The translations under genes were made by a program, and so were the position numbers. The notes under the pieces were generated by a model, which was given only the letters and a program-made list of their open reading frames with translations, was not told the DNA's origin and searched no databases. This document shows positions 5,328 through 5,759 of a stretch of 5,759 nucleotides of DNA, piece after piece. The stretch is from Clostridiales bacterium UBA3758 (GTDB lineage: Bacteria; Bacillota; Clostridia; Oscillospirales; Oscillospiraceae), in NCBI GenBank assembly GCA_002371675.1, contig DFGE01000017.1, forward strand, positions 1 to 5,759, written 5' to 3'. Each line of letters starts with the position of its first letter. Positions within the stretch are counted from its first letter, which is position 1.

Positions 5328-5663
5328 ATGGCTACTGTAAAGAAAACCACAGAGAAGGCGACGAAGGCTCCGGCGGTCAAGAAGGCAGAACTTGCCGATC
5401 CCGCTGTGAAGGCTGTCAAGAAATCCGCCGCGTCCGCTGCAAAGACGACGAAGAAGGCGGCTGCCCCCGCAGTGAAAACGATTCTTCAGGCCAACGGCCG
5501 TGAATTTGATCTGACCGCGCTGAACGCGAAGGTGCTCGAGGCGGCAAAGTCTCACCACACCGCCGACATCGCCGAGCTCGCCATCTACGTCAAGCCCGAC
5601 GAGGCCGTCGCCTACTACACCATCGACGGGGAAGGCTGCGACGCATACATGGTCGAGCTCTGA
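5328..5663 (+). CDS. Small DUF6465-like protein with Lys/Ala-rich N-terminal tail
   Basis: A 111-residue protein in two parts. Residues 1-50 are low complexity, with 13 Lys and 16 Ala and three copies of PAVK (15-18, 25-28, 47-50); this tail looks disordered and histone H1-like. Residues 51-111 are a compact acidic domain, with ILQANGREFDL (52-62), a helix (63-75) and the strand pair AIYVKPDEAVAYYTIDGE (85-102), resembling the DUF6465 family of Clostridia, whose function is unknown as far as I know. No signal peptide or membrane helix is seen. ATG 5328 has GGAGG (5315-5319) 8 nt upstream. It appears monocistronic, with a strong promoter and a 5' hairpin, which suggests high expression. A nucleic-acid-binding role is suggested only by the basic tail. 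The DUF6465 assignment is from memory of the YVKPEE-AYYVING-like core. Confidence 0.85.
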   Translation: MATVKKTTEKATKAPAVKKAELADPAVKAVKKSAASAAKTTKKAAAPAVKTILQANGREFDLTALNAKVLEAAKSHHTADIAELAIYVKPDEAVAYYTIDGEGCDAYMVEL

Positions 5664-5677
5664 GCCGCCAAAGCAGA

Positions 5678-5727
5678 GGCAGGGCAGCCGATGCCGTCCT
5701 GCCCCCGGCTCCCGGCAAAGCGCCGGC
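5678..5727 (+). other. GC-rich inverted repeats after the DUF6465-like gene
   Basis: Two adjacent potential hairpins follow the stop codon: GGCAG (5678-5682) with CTGCC (5699-5703), continued by GGCA (5683-5686) with TGCC (5692-5695) and a 3-nt bulge; then CCGGC (5712-5716) with GCCGG (5722-5726). Neither is followed by a T tract, so they are not canonical intrinsic terminators. They may slow polymerase or protect the mRNA 3' end. Confidence 0.35.
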
Positions 5728-5740
5728 AGCTTGAGAGTAA

Positions 5741-5759
5741 AAGGAAAGTTTCTTGCGAA
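5741..5759 (+). terminator. Probable left half of an intrinsic terminator cut by the window edge
   Basis: The window ends in AAGGAAAGTTTC (5741-5752), TTGC (5753-5756), then GAA (5757-5759). The final three bases are exactly those needed to begin pairing back: C5752-G5757, T5751-A5758, T5750-A5759. If the next bases are ACTTTCC followed by T residues, this is the terminator of the 111-residue protein gene. Only half can be seen. Confidence 0.35.

Noticed and set aside
5664..5759. A further gene beginning at the right edge
   Set aside because: AAAGGAAAG followed by TTG could mimic a ribosome binding site and start, but the frame is only a few codons long here and the bases fit a truncated hairpin better.

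Overview
The window looks like a core-chromosome segment from a high-GC, gut-type anaerobic Firmicute, probably Oscillospirales/Clostridia. The evidence is GC-rich coding sequence, strong AGGAGG-type ribosome binding sites, an ECF folate transporter behind a tetrahydrofolate (THF) riboswitch, and a DUF6465-type small protein. The taxon is an inference. I see no mobile element, CRISPR array, tRNA or rRNA.

Left (1-1313, + strand): a consensus sigma-70 promoter (TTGACA-17-TATAAT) drives a leader holding a THF riboswitch aptamer. A terminator-like hairpin follows whose 3' arm is also the Shine-Dalgarno sequence. The leader controls one gene starting at a TTG at 216. Its product joins a FolT-type folate-binding ECF S component to a complete 5-formyltetrahydrofolate cyclo-ligase, so uptake and activation of folate sit in one chain under folate feedback. 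A perfect bidirectional hairpin terminator (1272-1313) separates it from the convergent operon.

Middle (1335-5130, - strand): four genes read right to left, namely a NUDIX hydrolase, a MoxR-family AAA+ ATPase, a DUF58 protein with a MIDAS-like motif, and a polytopic membrane protein with a DUF4129-like C-terminal domain. The last three overlap by 4 and 16 nt and form the widespread MoxR-DUF58-DUF4129 module, here without a transglutaminase core in the third gene. A probable extended -10 promoter lies at 5104-5132.

Right (5130-5759, + strand): a divergent intergenic region holds a 7-bp dyad and a good promoter (TTGAAT-17-TATAAT). The transcript should begin with a perfect stem-loop, then encode a 111-aa protein with a Lys/Ala-rich tail and a compact DUF6465-like domain. 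The right edge holds GC-rich inverted repeats and what looks like the left half of a terminator cut off by the window end.

The most interesting part is the folate locus: the fusion protein and the layout of its riboswitch expression platform.
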